Assembly (NCBI RefSeq): GCF_027563465.1 | Contig: NZ_JAPFQA010000008.1 | Location: 124,001 to 188,000 of the forward strand | Source: Mesorhizobium qingshengii | Lineage (GTDB): Bacteria > Pseudomonadota > Alphaproteobacteria > Rhizobiales > Rhizobiaceae | DNA: 64,000 nucleotides | Direction: 5' to 3' | Shown here: positions 35,907 through 43,422 of the stretch, in pieces | Layout of the letters: the number at the start of each line of letters is the position of its first letter | Position numbering within the stretch: position 1 is the first letter of the stretch | The notes under the pieces: model-generated | Database searches by the model: none | What the model was told of the DNA's origin: nothing | Seen by the model: only the letters and a program-made list of their open reading frames with translations | Program-made: the position numbers and the translations under genes

Positions 35907-36125
35907 ATGCTGTTCGATCGCTTCGACGTATTGGCGGCTCACCGACGTCTGCGTTTGCTAACGGCCGCTATTTCAACAACCACATCCGCAACCACGTCCC
36001 CTCGCCGCTCCAAGGCCGCGGCACTCGCTATGCTCCAAAGACATCTCGGCAATTGCAACATCGCGGCTCTCGATCGCGAACGGCTCAGATGTCTTATCGA
36101 GCGTAGCGTCCTGTCAAGGCGATGA
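35907..36125 (+). pseudogene. Remnant of a second integrase (core-binding domain)
   Basis: The frame contains RRSKAAALAMLQRHLGNCNI followed by AALDRERLRCLIERS, which aligns with GRSKAFSLDLLRARLGRLNI and ADLNREQVIKFGKERA of the intact integrase just upstream. No arm-binding or catalytic part is present. The rest of 35822-36184 contains nothing else recognisable. This points to an older, decayed integration at the same place. Confidence 0.55.
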
Positions 36126-36184
36126 GACAGCGGCCGCTCCGCACCAATTGCAGGCCGAAATTATCCCATGGAGAGGATATCCGC

Positions 36185-36445
36185 GTGACACACGACGACG
36201 CCATGCAACTGTGCAAGACCATCGCCCATAACATGGGGCGCCTGTCCGGCATTGCCCAGCAACTTTATCGGCATGCCACCGAGGGCATGGAAACTGACGT
36301 AACGGTGCTGCGAAGGAATTCCGTGGAGGTGGTGCGCGACATGACCGGTGCCCTGGACGCGCTCCTCGACTTGGCCGAGGTGTCACCGGGGCCGAGAGCC
36401 GCATTGACCGACAAGAGACTTTGCCTTCTCAGGGCTACTTTTTGA
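36185..36445 (+). CDS. Small hypothetical helical protein
   Basis: From GTG 36185, with GGAGAGG upstream, the product has 86 residues. It is predicted to be all helical, for example DDAMQLCKTIAHNMGRLSGI and VLRRNSVEVVRDMTGALDAL. No family is recognised. The 3' end overlaps the convergent zinc-ribbon gene by 11 bases. Confidence 0.5.
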   Translation: MTHDDAMQLCKTIAHNMGRLSGIAQQLYRHATEGMETDVTVLRRNSVEVVRDMTGALDALLDLAEVSPGPRAALTDKRLCLLRATF

Positions 36446-36650
36446 TGATGTTGCCATGGTTCAGGTCGAAAGCCTGGGCATCGCCGGCTTGCCTGTGGAA
36501 GTCGTCCTGCAGTTCCCCCCAGTCGCCTAGGTAGCGGCCGCAGTTGCTGCAATGGATGGGCGTACTGTCAGTGGCGTCATCGGGGATGTCCAACTGGACT
36601 GTCCCGCACGCCTTGCAGTCGAGCTTGTGGTCGAGCCTCTTGGGGTCCAT
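36435..36650 (-). CDS. Small zinc-ribbon protein
   Basis: The 71-residue protein has two Cys pairs, LDCKACGTVQLDIPDD and IHCSNCGRYLGDWGELQ, spaced as in a zinc ribbon. Similar short proteins occur next to stress-response genes in rhizobia. Its function is unknown. It lies in the same direction as the HWE kinase gene, with about 90 bases between. Confidence 0.65.
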   Translation of the reverse strand: MDPKRLDHKLDCKACGTVQLDIPDDATDSTPIHCSNCGRYLGDWGELQDDFHRQAGDAQAFDLNHGNIIKK

Positions 36651-36740
36651 TGGGCCTGGGCCTCCTGTCAGCTCGCTTTAGCGCCCTCGATGCCTAGGGT
36701 CCAGTAAAATTCATGGAGGACGCTACGGCGGGTGAACCGG

Positions 36741-37751
36741 CTATTGCGCGAGGCGCTCCGGCTGGACGTTAAGCGTGACGATCAAGCCCTGTTTTGACCA
36801 ATCGTAGTCGATCGAACCACGCAGATGTCCTGTGACGCTGCGCTCAACCAGCCTGCTGCCGTAGCCGGGCGCAGCCGAAGGTGTCTCGACGAGCGGGCCC
36901 CCACTTTCTGTCCAGACGATGGTCACCTTTTCGTCCTGCGCCGAGCAAGAAACATCCAGCGTTCCCGCCTCGGCCGACAGGGCACCATATTTGAGAGAAT
37001 TGGTGGCAAGTTCATGGATGATAAGCGCAAGGATGGTTGCCGAGGATTCACCGACGCTCATCCGGGGCACCGACACCCGGATGCGCCCGCTAAACGCCCC
37101 CAGGTCGTCATAAGGGGCCAGTAGGACCGTGAGCAGGTCGCCTAGCAGCGCCGAGGCGGCCTTGGTCTGGCCGGGCACCGGCCGTACAAGATCATGGGCG
37201 CGCCCCAAGGCCGTCAGCCGCTGGGTGAGCTCGCGCGCCATGTCGTTGGTCGTGGTCGTGGAACGGGACGTGATGGCCGTAAGACCGGAGGCGATGGTGA
37301 GCAGGTTCTTGACGCGGTGGCTCATTTCGCCGGCGAGAAGCTCACGGCCCTCCTCGGCCTGCTTGCGGCCGGTCACGTCAATGAAAATGCCGAACATCAG
37401 CCGCTGGACCATTCCTTCGTCGTCGCCCTGGCCCCGGGCGGAGATCCACTTGAGCTCGTCGCCGATCATGATCCTGAAATCAATCTCGTAGGTGCCGACG
37501 ATCGACCGGGTGGCGTTGAAGGCGGCACGCACCCGATCGCGGTCGGCCGGATGGATGTGTGCGGACAGGTCTTCAAACTTGACGTCTTTGGTGCGCGGAA
37601 TGCCCCACAGGTCATAAGCCCGGTCATCCATCGCCAGCGCATCGGTGTCGACATTCCACGACCAGAGGGTCACCCCTGCGGCCTCGACAGCCCGGATGAG
37701 GTTCTTGGGTTCCCAAAGGAGCGGCTTGAGATGTTCAGCGGTGGTTGTCAT
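36741..37751 (-). CDS. PAS domain HWE-family histidine kinase
   Basis: The 336-residue protein starts at ATG 37751. An N-terminal PAS domain (TLWSWNVDTDALAMDDRAYD, then HPADRDRV and KWISARGQGDDEG) precedes an HWE dimerisation domain with the phosphorylated His in GEMSHRVKNLLTIASGLTAI (His145). The HATPase part has LIIHELATNSLKYGALS and the WTE motif (VTIVWTESGG) that names the family. HWE kinases in alphaproteobacteria often feed the PhyR-EcfG general stress response; an EcfG-type promoter lies nearby. Confidence 0.88.
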   Translation of the reverse strand: MTTTAEHLKPLLWEPKNLIRAVEAAGVTLWSWNVDTDALAMDDRAYDLWGIPRTKDVKFEDLSAHIHPADRDRVRAAFNATRSIVGTYEIDFRIMIGDELKWISARGQGDDEGMVQRLMFGIFIDVTGRKQAEEGRELLAGEMSHRVKNLLTIASGLTAITSRSTTTTNDMARELTQRLTALGRAHDLVRPVPGQTKAASALLGDLLTVLLAPYDDLGAFSGRIRVSVPRMSVGESSATILALIIHELATNSLKYGALSAEAGTLDVSCSAQDEKVTIVWTESGGPLVETPSAAPGYGSRLVERSVTGHLRGSIDYDWSKQGLIVTLNVQPERLAQ

Positions 37752-37823
37752 TGCGACTCGCAAGAATCTCGGAAGAGCAGGAAACGGCTTCGAAGTTGAA
37801 ACACTGGGCAGACTAACCGAAGG

Positions 37824-38126
37824 TCAATGAAGGTCGATGAAAAAGTCGCAGATCAGGTCCGCAACCTTGACCGCTTCGAAATCCGTCATATGGGCGGCTG
37901 TTTCCACCGCCGTCCGTTCCAGGTCGTCCTGATCGACGGCCAAAAGATCGAGGATCCGGGCGAACCTGATCTTGAGCTCCCGGTCCCTTTCGAACTCGTT
38001 GATGGTGACCTGCAGGATGCTCTCTGTGGCGTTGATCAGGCGGGTCTGGATGCTGTCAGACGACGCCGCAAGGGTGCGTATCGCCGCGAAAATATGCTCT
38101 CGCGCATTGGCTTTGGTTTCGTCCAT
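37824..38126 (-). CDS. Small hypothetical acidic protein
   Basis: I choose ATG 38126, preceded by GAAGAAGG, giving 100 residues. The protein is acidic and helical (DETKANAREHIFAAIRTLAA; LDLLAVDQDDLERTAVETAA) with no known motif. It is in the same direction as the HWE kinase gene 73 bases away and may be transcribed with it. Confidence 0.5.
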   Translation of the reverse strand: MDETKANAREHIFAAIRTLAASSDSIQTRLINATESILQVTINEFERDRELKIRFARILDLLAVDQDDLERTAVETAAHMTDFEAVKVADLICDFFIDLH

Positions 38127-38332
38127 GTGAATACCTTCTTCGCTTTCAAACACGCCTTGGACGGGTGGCATGGGAAGCGATTGATGAGCGCAGGAAATAG
38201 GATCGTGTTCTGCGACGCACTCACCTGGCGGCGCTTTGCACGGTCTCGGACCTTCCGGATGGGGAGGCAAGCGGTCCGTAGCACAGTTTTGTGCGATTAC
38301 CCACCTGCGTTTTGGGGGCGCACGTAGCTAGA

Positions 38333-38352
38333 CCTCACGGCTTCGTGAGGTT
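38333..38352. other. Perfect 8-base-pair hairpin in the 38127-38491 gap
   Basis: ACCTCACG-GCTT-CGTGAGGT forms a perfect 8-bp stem with a four-base loop. There is no T run after it on the plus strand. It might belong to a small RNA or terminate a transcript; this cannot be decided from sequence. Apart from this hairpin and an EcfG-type promoter, the gap of 365 bases holds nothing I recognise. Confidence 0.45.
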
Positions 38353-38430
38353 TCGCCACCCCAAAGGCGAGGTCCATTACGCGGGGTGCGCAGGGCCCTC
38401 TTCCACAACCGGAGGTCGGTAAGTATCGCC

Positions 38431-38455
38431 GGAACGAATTGCGCGGCCCGCCGTT
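38431..38455 (+). promoter_or_regulatory. EcfG-type (general stress response) promoter
   Basis: GGAAC (38431-38435), 16 bases, then CGTT (38452-38455) matches the alphaproteobacterial EcfG consensus GGAAC-N16-CGTT. It lies 36 bases upstream of a 58-codon gene, the right place for its transcription start. Confidence 0.6.
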
Positions 38456-38491
38456 GCGTCTGCAGCTTGAAGCAGGGAACGGGGATAATCC

Positions 38492-38668
38492 ATGGGCAAA
38501 GACGAAGACGACGCCCGCACGGCGGAGCGTGATCGGCTGGCAATCAGTCTGGCCAAGGAAACCGGAATCTCCGAAGCGCAGGCACGTGACCTCATCAACA
38601 TGCTTGGGACTGATCGCAATTCGCTGCTGCGCGAAGCACGCCTGATATATGGCCAGCGCCTGCGCTAG
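38492..38668 (+). CDS. 58-residue small protein under an EcfG-type promoter
   Basis: The short frame starts at ATG 38492 with a GGGGA Shine-Dalgarno 6 bases upstream and ends at TAG 38668. The product is charged and helical (GKDEDDARTAERDRLAISLA; GISEAQARDLINMLGTDRN) and resembles small stress proteins of rhizobia of the DUF3606 kind, although this match is weak. The upstream EcfG-type promoter suggests induction in the general stress response. Confidence 0.55.
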   Translation: MGKDEDDARTAERDRLAISLAKETGISEAQARDLINMLGTDRNSLLREARLIYGQRLR

Positions 38669-38682
38669 ACGCCCGCGCGAGA

Positions 38683-38895
38683 TCAGTCGACCGTCGAATC
38701 GATAACCCCATAATCCACGGATTTTGCGGAGCGGTCTCTGCCGTGGCCAGAAGCATTTTGACCAAGTCGAAGCAACTCCCGCACCGCATCGGAACGGCTC
38801 GGCATTCTTCGATCGAAGCGCCACGCGTCGAGAACCGCGAGTTCTTCGGAATTGAGCATGATCTGGAGACGATAAGTGCGCTTTGGAATTGTCAT
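38683..38895 (-). CDS. Ribbon-helix-helix DNA-binding protein
   Basis: From ATG 38895, with AGGAGAG upstream, the product has 70 residues. The first part, YRLQIMLNSEELAVLDAW followed by RRMPSRSDAVRELLRLG, is a ribbon-helix-helix fold: one strand and two helices joined by the turn PSRSDAV. It may repress itself or a neighbour. It is convergent with the 58-residue gene, 14 bases apart. Confidence 0.65.
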   Translation of the reverse strand: MTIPKRTYRLQIMLNSEELAVLDAWRFDRRMPSRSDAVRELLRLGQNASGHGRDRSAKSVDYGVIDSTVD

Positions 38896-39008
38896 CCGCT
38901 CTCCTGCTGCCGTTTTAGCGATCTCATTCGGTGACCTCGGCCCTCTTCCGCGCGGCAGCGGATCGGCTGCCCCGCCCGGGGCAGCCGCATGAATGAGTAT
39001 ACGGAAAC

Positions 39009-39470
39009 TTAGGCATACGCGAGGTCGCGGCTGACCGTTGCGCCCCTTCCACCCAGGGGGCGCGGGCGCGGCGCAGCTGATACCGGGCATGGCGGCGGGT
39101 CGTCGTCATCGTCGGGGCCGAAGAACCGGCCGGTCCGTCGCCAGGACGCACCACGACGTGCAGAGGACCGCCAAGGCAGAACGCGGGCCGAAAATCTTTC
39201 CCCTGCTTCGGGCATCTCATCCAAGGCCTTCAAGGCACTTATAATCCGTTCGACAGGGATGACGGTTCCATTGTCCAGCCGGCGCAGCGTCGGCTGATTT
39301 TCCACCACATATGCGTCGGAGGCCCACGAGGCGAGCAAAGCCCGCTTCTCGGCACGGCTGACACGTGGATGGCGGATGACCTGCTCAGGATCGCCGAGCA
39401 AGTACAAAGCCGCTTCCATTCGTGGCAAGCGTTGGAAAGCATTTATCGAAGTCTGGTTCTGGGTGTCCAT
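39009..39470 (-). CDS. Hypothetical protein downstream of hsp20
   Basis: From ATG 39470 the product has 153 residues. The N-terminal 80 residues look folded (MEAALYLLGDPEQVIRHPRV, TLRRLDNGTVIPVERIISAL); the rest is low-complexity, rich in Arg, Pro, Gly and a run of Asp (GPDDDDDPPP). No family is recognised. It is in the same direction as hsp20, 78 bases downstream, so it may share the heat-shock transcript. Confidence 0.5.
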   Translation of the reverse strand: MDTQNQTSINAFQRLPRMEAALYLLGDPEQVIRHPRVSRAEKRALLASWASDAYVVENQPTLRRLDNGTVIPVERIISALKALDEMPEAGERFSARVLPWRSSARRGASWRRTGRFFGPDDDDDPPPCPVSAAPRPRPLGGRGATVSRDLAYA

Positions 39471-39548
39471 CTCCGTTCTCCGCAATCTGGGCCTCCCGGC
39501 CGAGACCGGGAGGCGGACCGCAGTGTTATGGGCTAATGGACGCGATGA

Positions 39549-40010
39549 TCACGCGGCTTTGCGCGCGCGCTCCGTGTCCTGCGAGATCTGCTTGCTGACC
39601 GCAGCATCGCCGGCCCCGATGCTGATGCGGCGCGGCTTCAGCTCCTCGGGAATCTCCCTGACGATGTCGATCGCGAGGAGGCCGTTCTCAAGGGTTGCCC
39701 CTTTGATCTTCATGTGATCGGCCAGTCTGAACGTCTGCCTGAAGCTGCGATAGGCGATCCCCTGGTGGAGCAATTGACGTCCGCTCTGGTCATCGGCCTT
39801 TTGGCCCACGACAACCAGTTCGGGGCCATGCTGGGTCAGTTCAACCTCGTCCGGACTGAACCCCGCAATCGCCATAGCGATGCGATAGTCGTTCTCGCCG
39901 ACCTTCTCGATGTTATAGGGCGGCCAGTCGGTTCGCGTGCCGCTATCGAGCATGTCAAAGAGACGGTCAAAACCGACGGTGGTGCGATACAGAGAGTCAA
40001 AGCTTCTCAT
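39549..40010 (-). CDS. Hsp20/IbpA-type small heat-shock protein
   Basis: The 153-residue chaperone starts at ATG 40010 behind GGAGAA. It has the class A rhizobial sHsp pattern: an N-terminal TVGFDRLFDMLDSG and PPYNIEKVGENDYRIAMAIA, then an alpha-crystallin domain with LVVVGQKAD, IAYRSFRQTFRLADHMKIKG and ENGLLAIDIVREIPEE. It holds denatured proteins for refolding. A ROSE-type RNA thermometer and an RpoH-type promoter lie directly upstream. Confidence 0.93.
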   Translation of the reverse strand: MRSFDSLYRTTVGFDRLFDMLDSGTRTDWPPYNIEKVGENDYRIAMAIAGFSPDEVELTQHGPELVVVGQKADDQSGRQLLHQGIAYRSFRQTFRLADHMKIKGATLENGLLAIDIVREIPEELKPRRISIGAGDAAVSKQISQDTERARKAA

Positions 40011-40012
40011 AG

Positions 40013-40098
40013 CCACATTCTCCTTGAAGCAACATGGGTACAAGGGACGCCGCCCCAGTGCGGCGCCGCCGTTTTGTCGAGCCATATACAGCCTCGAC
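40013..40098 (-). ncRNA. ROSE RNA thermometer in the hsp20 leader
   Basis: The leader can form three successive hairpins on the minus strand. The first stem is GTCGAG / CTCGAC at 40076-40098. The second is GGCGCCGC / GCGGCGTC at 40046-40067. The last, at 40013-40037, pairs CCATGTTGCTT with GGAGAATGTGG and buries the ribosome-binding site. The sequence TTGCT facing AGGAG with one unpaired G is the signature of ROSE elements, which melt at high temperature and allow translation of the small heat-shock protein. Confidence 0.75.
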
Positions 40099-40106
40099 GG
40101 CGGATG

Positions 40107-40135
40107 ACTTAGGAGCCGACCAAAACGCCTTCAAG
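40107..40135 (-). promoter_or_regulatory. RpoH-type heat-shock promoter of hsp20
   Basis: On the minus strand CTTGAA (40130-40135) is followed after 16 bases by CCTAAGT (40107-40113), close to the alphaproteobacterial RpoH consensus. The predicted start near 40100 falls exactly at the first hairpin of the ROSE element. Confidence 0.6.
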
Positions 40136-40160
40136 AGCCCTGCTGAAAATTTTATTCTTT

Positions 40161-40185
40161 CACCTGCTCGGCCACGAAGCAGGTG
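40161..40185. other. Hairpin between hsp20 and the next gene
   Basis: CACCTGCT (40161-40168) pairs with AGCAGGTG (40178-40185) around a 9-base loop. A second, weaker inverted repeat (GAGGTC / GACCTC) follows near 40203-40227. Their role is unknown. The remainder of 40136-40328 shows no gene. Confidence 0.4.
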
Positions 40186-40328
40186 GTGCTGATGCCCTCG
40201 CGGAGGTCACGCCGGCGGTGAGACCTCGCCGAGGTTGCCATCGATAAAATTGCCGACACTACATCAAAGTTAAATGCGGCTTGCTGGGCCATCAGCCATT
40301 GATGACGCTCCGCTCAGAGGAACATGCC

Positions 40329-40532
40329 ATGCCAACTGTCCAACGCATCGCAGAGTCCGATCCTCTCCTGTCTACACGCGTCGAGGTGGTCGAAGCCTGC
40401 GGCGAGTGGTTCGTTCATGTTGTCGAGGACGGCCGAGACCATACGCGGTCGTTTGACATCGAGGCTTTCGCGCTGAATTACGCCGAGGGCCAGTGTTCGC
40501 GGTTGAAGCTCAAGGAGTATCTACGGATCTAA
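40329..40532 (+). CDS. Small hypothetical protein
   Basis: From ATG 40329, with AGAGGA upstream, the product has 67 residues, including VEVVEACGEWFVHVVEDG and FDIEAFALNYAEGQCSRLKL. The pattern suggests a small alpha-beta protein. I do not recognise the family. It sits alone between hsp20 and a DUF6894 gene on the opposite strands. Confidence 0.55.
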   Translation: MPTVQRIAESDPLLSTRVEVVEACGEWFVHVVEDGRDHTRSFDIEAFALNYAEGQCSRLKLKEYLRI

Positions 40533-40704
40533 CTTTTGCGTGCGCAGGGCGCATGACTGGAACTTAAATTGCTGAAACGCATTGTTACCCGCCTGGAACA
40601 TGGGGCGGGGACAGACCATGCATGCACGTCGTTCTACAACGGCGCTTTCGCAGCTATTGAACCAGCCGCCGATCCAGCCGGAAGGCGGTCCGTCCGACTG
40701 ATGA

Positions 40705-40941
40705 CTAGGCGCTCCATCCTGACGTCAGGATGAGTGACGCCTCGAAAACTTGTGCCCCTGTATCGCTACGCACTTTGACGGTGAGTTTCACCAGTTCGTG
40801 GTCCGGCATCTCCTCACGGGTGACATCATGCAGAATCCGCACCGCCTCAATCCGCGCACGTTCCCGTGATTCCAGCAGTTGGCCTTCGTCGTCGAGGACA
40901 TGGCCATTGCTGTTATAAACGTCGAAAAAATACCGATTCAT
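40705..40941 (-). CDS. DUF6894 family protein
   Basis: The 78-residue protein begins MNRYFFDVYNSNGHVLDDEG and has RARIEAVRILHDVTREEMPD and VRSDTGAQVFEASLIL. This is the layout of DUF6894 proteins that are abundant, often in many copies, in rhizobia. No function is established for them. Confidence 0.7.
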   Translation of the reverse strand: MNRYFFDVYNSNGHVLDDEGQLLESRERARIEAVRILHDVTREEMPDHELVKLTVKVRSDTGAQVFEASLILTSGWSA

Positions 40942-41137
40942 GTCGAGCCATTTGCATCAGGGATTTGGGTCAATTCCCGTCAACGGCCTTGGTTCCTGTT
41001 CACGCTGGCATTTCATCGTAAAAGCGGGCATTTTTCCCCTCCAGCGACGGGCCCGTTCTTAAGGGCAATTAAACCCTCGCCCCGCCCCACAAAGGCTCGG
41101 CGACCGGCACCCGGATCCGGATACGGCGAGCCCTAAC

Positions 41138-41857
41138 ATGCTTGAACCTCTCTACTTGCAGCTTGGCCAGCACGATAAACTCTGCGACGAAGAGAAAGCT
41201 CTCCTGGCCGACATCCTGTCTCCAGGGCGTGATTTTGCGGCGGGGCAGGACCTCGTTTCGGAGGGCTCACGACCCGCGTACAGCACCCTGCTGCTTGAGG
41301 GCTTGGCAGCCCGCTACAAAGTGCTGGAAGACGGCGGCCGGCAGTTTACATCGCTGCAGGTGGCGGGCGATTTCGTCGACCTCCATGCCTTTCTGCTCAA
41401 GACTATGGACCATGGCATCATAGCGCTGTCGCCTTGCCGTGTTCTGTTTGCGGATCATGCACGCCTGCGCATGGTCACGGAACAGGCACCCCACCTCACG
41501 CGCCACCTGTGGCTCGACACGCTGATCGACGGAGCCATTCACCGCGAATGGATCGTGGCCATGGGCCGCCGCTCCAAGACTTCACATCTTGCCCATCTCA
41601 TTTGCGAGCTGTTTTTGCGATTGCAGGTGGTGAAGCACACCAATGGGATGAGCTTCCATTTTCCATTGTCTCAAGCCGAGGTCGCGGACGTCCTGGGTCT
41701 TTCCGTCGTGCATATGAACAGGGTAATCGGCGAGGTTCGCCGAGCTGATCTCATTACCTGGGTCAATCATACCATCAAGATCCTTGACTGGGACCGGCTG
41801 GCGGAGTTGGCGGAGTTTGACCCGACCTACCTAAGCCTGGTTTGCGAGCCCCGGTGA
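41138..41857 (+). CDS. Crp/Fnr-family transcriptional regulator
   Basis: The 239-residue protein has a cyclic-nucleotide-binding-like N-terminal barrel (LVSEGSRPAYSTLLLEGLAA; GRQFTSLQVAGDFVDLHAFL) and a C-terminal Crp-type helix-turn-helix (FPLSQAEVADVLGLSVVHMN then RVIGEVRRADLI). No Fnr-type Cys cluster is present at the N-terminus, so it is not an oxygen sensor of that class. Similar Crp proteins are frequent in rhizobia and their ligands are unknown. Confidence 0.88.
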   Translation: MLEPLYLQLGQHDKLCDEEKALLADILSPGRDFAAGQDLVSEGSRPAYSTLLLEGLAARYKVLEDGGRQFTSLQVAGDFVDLHAFLLKTMDHGIIALSPCRVLFADHARLRMVTEQAPHLTRHLWLDTLIDGAIHREWIVAMGRRSKTSHLAHLICELFLRLQVVKHTNGMSFHFPLSQAEVADVLGLSVVHMNRVIGEVRRADLITWVNHTIKILDWDRLAELAEFDPTYLSLVCEPR

Positions 41858-41910
41858 ACATCGGCCAAGGCAAGCTTGGCTCAGGAAAGGCAACCGTCAG
41901 CTTACCTCCT

Positions 41911-42114
41911 CTACGTTGCAGATCCCGAAGCCCACAGGTAGCCGCTGGCTTCCGCCATTTGCTAGCGGCGGTGATGACGGCCCTGTAGTCATCTTTCAGG
42001 AGCTTAATCCAGTGGCTAAGTACTTGGCGTGATCCGCGCGCGGTTCCGCCTCGATTCCAAGTTTCGCGCAGAGGAACGCTACATCCATCTCGGCGACCAA
42101 TTCTTCGGCCCCGC
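41911..42114 (-). pseudogene. Frameshifted remnant of an ArdC-type antirestriction gene
   Basis: Three minus-strand frames read in succession give RGAEELVAEMDVAFLCAKLG, ending near IEAEPRADHAKYLA (42114-41996), then SHWIKLLKDDYRAVITAASK (42017-41958), then MAEASGYLWASGSAT and a stop. Joined, this is the C-terminal part of ArdC-like antirestriction proteins (ELVAE...AFLC...P...DHA.Y...W...LK.D.RAI..AAS). At least two frameshifts separate the pieces, so it is dead. The rest of 41858-42232 has nothing else recognisable. Confidence 0.65.
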
Positions 42115-42232
42115 GTACCCGGCGTCGATGTAGCGTCGATATGCGCCTCGCAAGCCGGAAACGTCGAACACGATCCGAGTTGGGAGGGCATCCTTAAAAT
42201 TTCAAACGTTGGCGCTTCCAGAGGAATACCAA

Positions 42233-43150
42233 TCATCCTCTCGCAGGCAGTTCCGTGGAAAAGGCAGCGATGATCGCCTTGAGCGAGACATCCAGGGCTT
42301 TGGAAAAGGTCCTGCCCTTCTGCCAAATCGCCACGTAATGATACAGCGCGGATGGTTCCACCGGCTTTATTCCCAAGTGAAACGCCGCGTATTCACGCGC
42401 GATGATCTCGTTGGTGATTGAAATGCCCAGGCCAGCGGAAACGTATCCGGCTTCGTGACCGTTGCAATCGAATTCCACCAGTATGTTCGGCTCAACGCCG
42501 GCGAAACGCATGGCATTGAAGTTCATTTGATGGGCGGCGAACTGGGGATCGATATCGACGATCGTTTCACCCGCCAGGTCTTGTGCCTCGATACAGGTCT
42601 GTTTTGAAAAGCGGTGGTCGGGATGGAAGATGCATACGTTTCGCGCCGACCCAAGCGGCGCCCACTCAAAGAGACTTGGATCCAGGGGCAGCCTCGAGAT
42701 TCCGAGTTCGGCACGCCCTGCCAGAATGTGCTCGCCGATCTGCTCGTAGCTTCCCGAAAGTGACCGGACATTCGAAGCGGTCTTTGCGTGGATAATCGCC
42801 ACGACCTTGGGCAAGGTCACGAAGCCGAAAACAGACGGCGCGGCAATCGCAATCCGCTGCTTTTCGTCGTTCTTCATCGCGAAGATCGACGCTTCCAGCC
42901 GACCCAGCGACGTCAAGGCAAGTTCCACGTTTCGCAGGAGTTCCCAGGCTTCCTGCAAGGGGACGATGCGGTTGGCTGATCTCTTGAAGAGTGTGATGCC
43001 GAGCGTGGTCTCGAGTTGCTTCACATGTTGACTGACGGCCGGCTGGCTTATCCCGAGCGCTGCCGCCGCTCGCCTTGTCGAACCGGCCCGCAACACTTCT
43101 CGGAAAACCTTCAGTTGACGGAGCTTCAGGTCGCTCTGCAGCAACTCCAT
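42233..43150 (-). CDS. LysR-family transcriptional regulator
   Basis: The 305-residue protein starts at ATG 43150 with GGAG upstream. The N-terminal winged helix is LRQLKVFREVLRAGSTRRAA then AALGISQPAVSQHVKQLETT. The effector domain contains VVAIIHAKTASNVRSLSG and FDCNGHEAGYVSAGLGISIT. It is divergent from an amino-acid ABC transporter that it very likely controls. A perfect palindrome in the gap may be its binding site. Confidence 0.9.
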   Translation of the reverse strand: MELLQSDLKLRQLKVFREVLRAGSTRRAAAALGISQPAVSQHVKQLETTLGITLFKRSANRIVPLQEAWELLRNVELALTSLGRLEASIFAMKNDEKQRIAIAAPSVFGFVTLPKVVAIIHAKTASNVRSLSGSYEQIGEHILAGRAELGISRLPLDPSLFEWAPLGSARNVCIFHPDHRFSKQTCIEAQDLAGETIVDIDPQFAAHQMNFNAMRFAGVEPNILVEFDCNGHEAGYVSAGLGISITNEIIAREYAAFHLGIKPVEPSALYHYVAIWQKGRTFSKALDVSLKAIIAAFSTELPARG

Positions 43151-43228
43151 CCCTGCGCTCCTTTCCCTGATAACGCCCACCCGGGAAGCAGATACCGCCA
43201 AACCGGGGAGCAACGAACCGCCTCAGTA

Positions 43229-43245
43229 TATAACGGTGCGTTATA
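43229..43245. promoter_or_regulatory. Palindromic LysR-type operator candidate
   Basis: TATAACG-GTG-CGTTATA is a perfect 17-base inverted repeat with T and A at the ends, as expected for a LysR box. It lies in an AT-rich patch (43220-43360) in the gap between the divergent LysR and permease genes. Confidence 0.6.
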
Positions 43246-43422
43246 GATAAAATAATAAAAATTATAGATTGAGTGTGTAATTTCAAGCGTTTAGAATTGG
43301 GCAATATCTCCAATTAACTCCAAATTACCAATATAACAATTCGCAACCTTGGGTTATACGACTTGGTCTGAGTGACACGGACCGTCGTATCTCGCGGTAT
43401 TGCGAACCAAGGAACGCGCCCC

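Noticed and set aside
41775..42326. A 183-codon minus-strand frame read as one gene
   Set aside because: Only a short stretch (SHWIKLLKDDYRAVITAASK) has meaning. It is one piece of a frameshifted ArdC remnant, and the rest overlaps the ends of two real genes.
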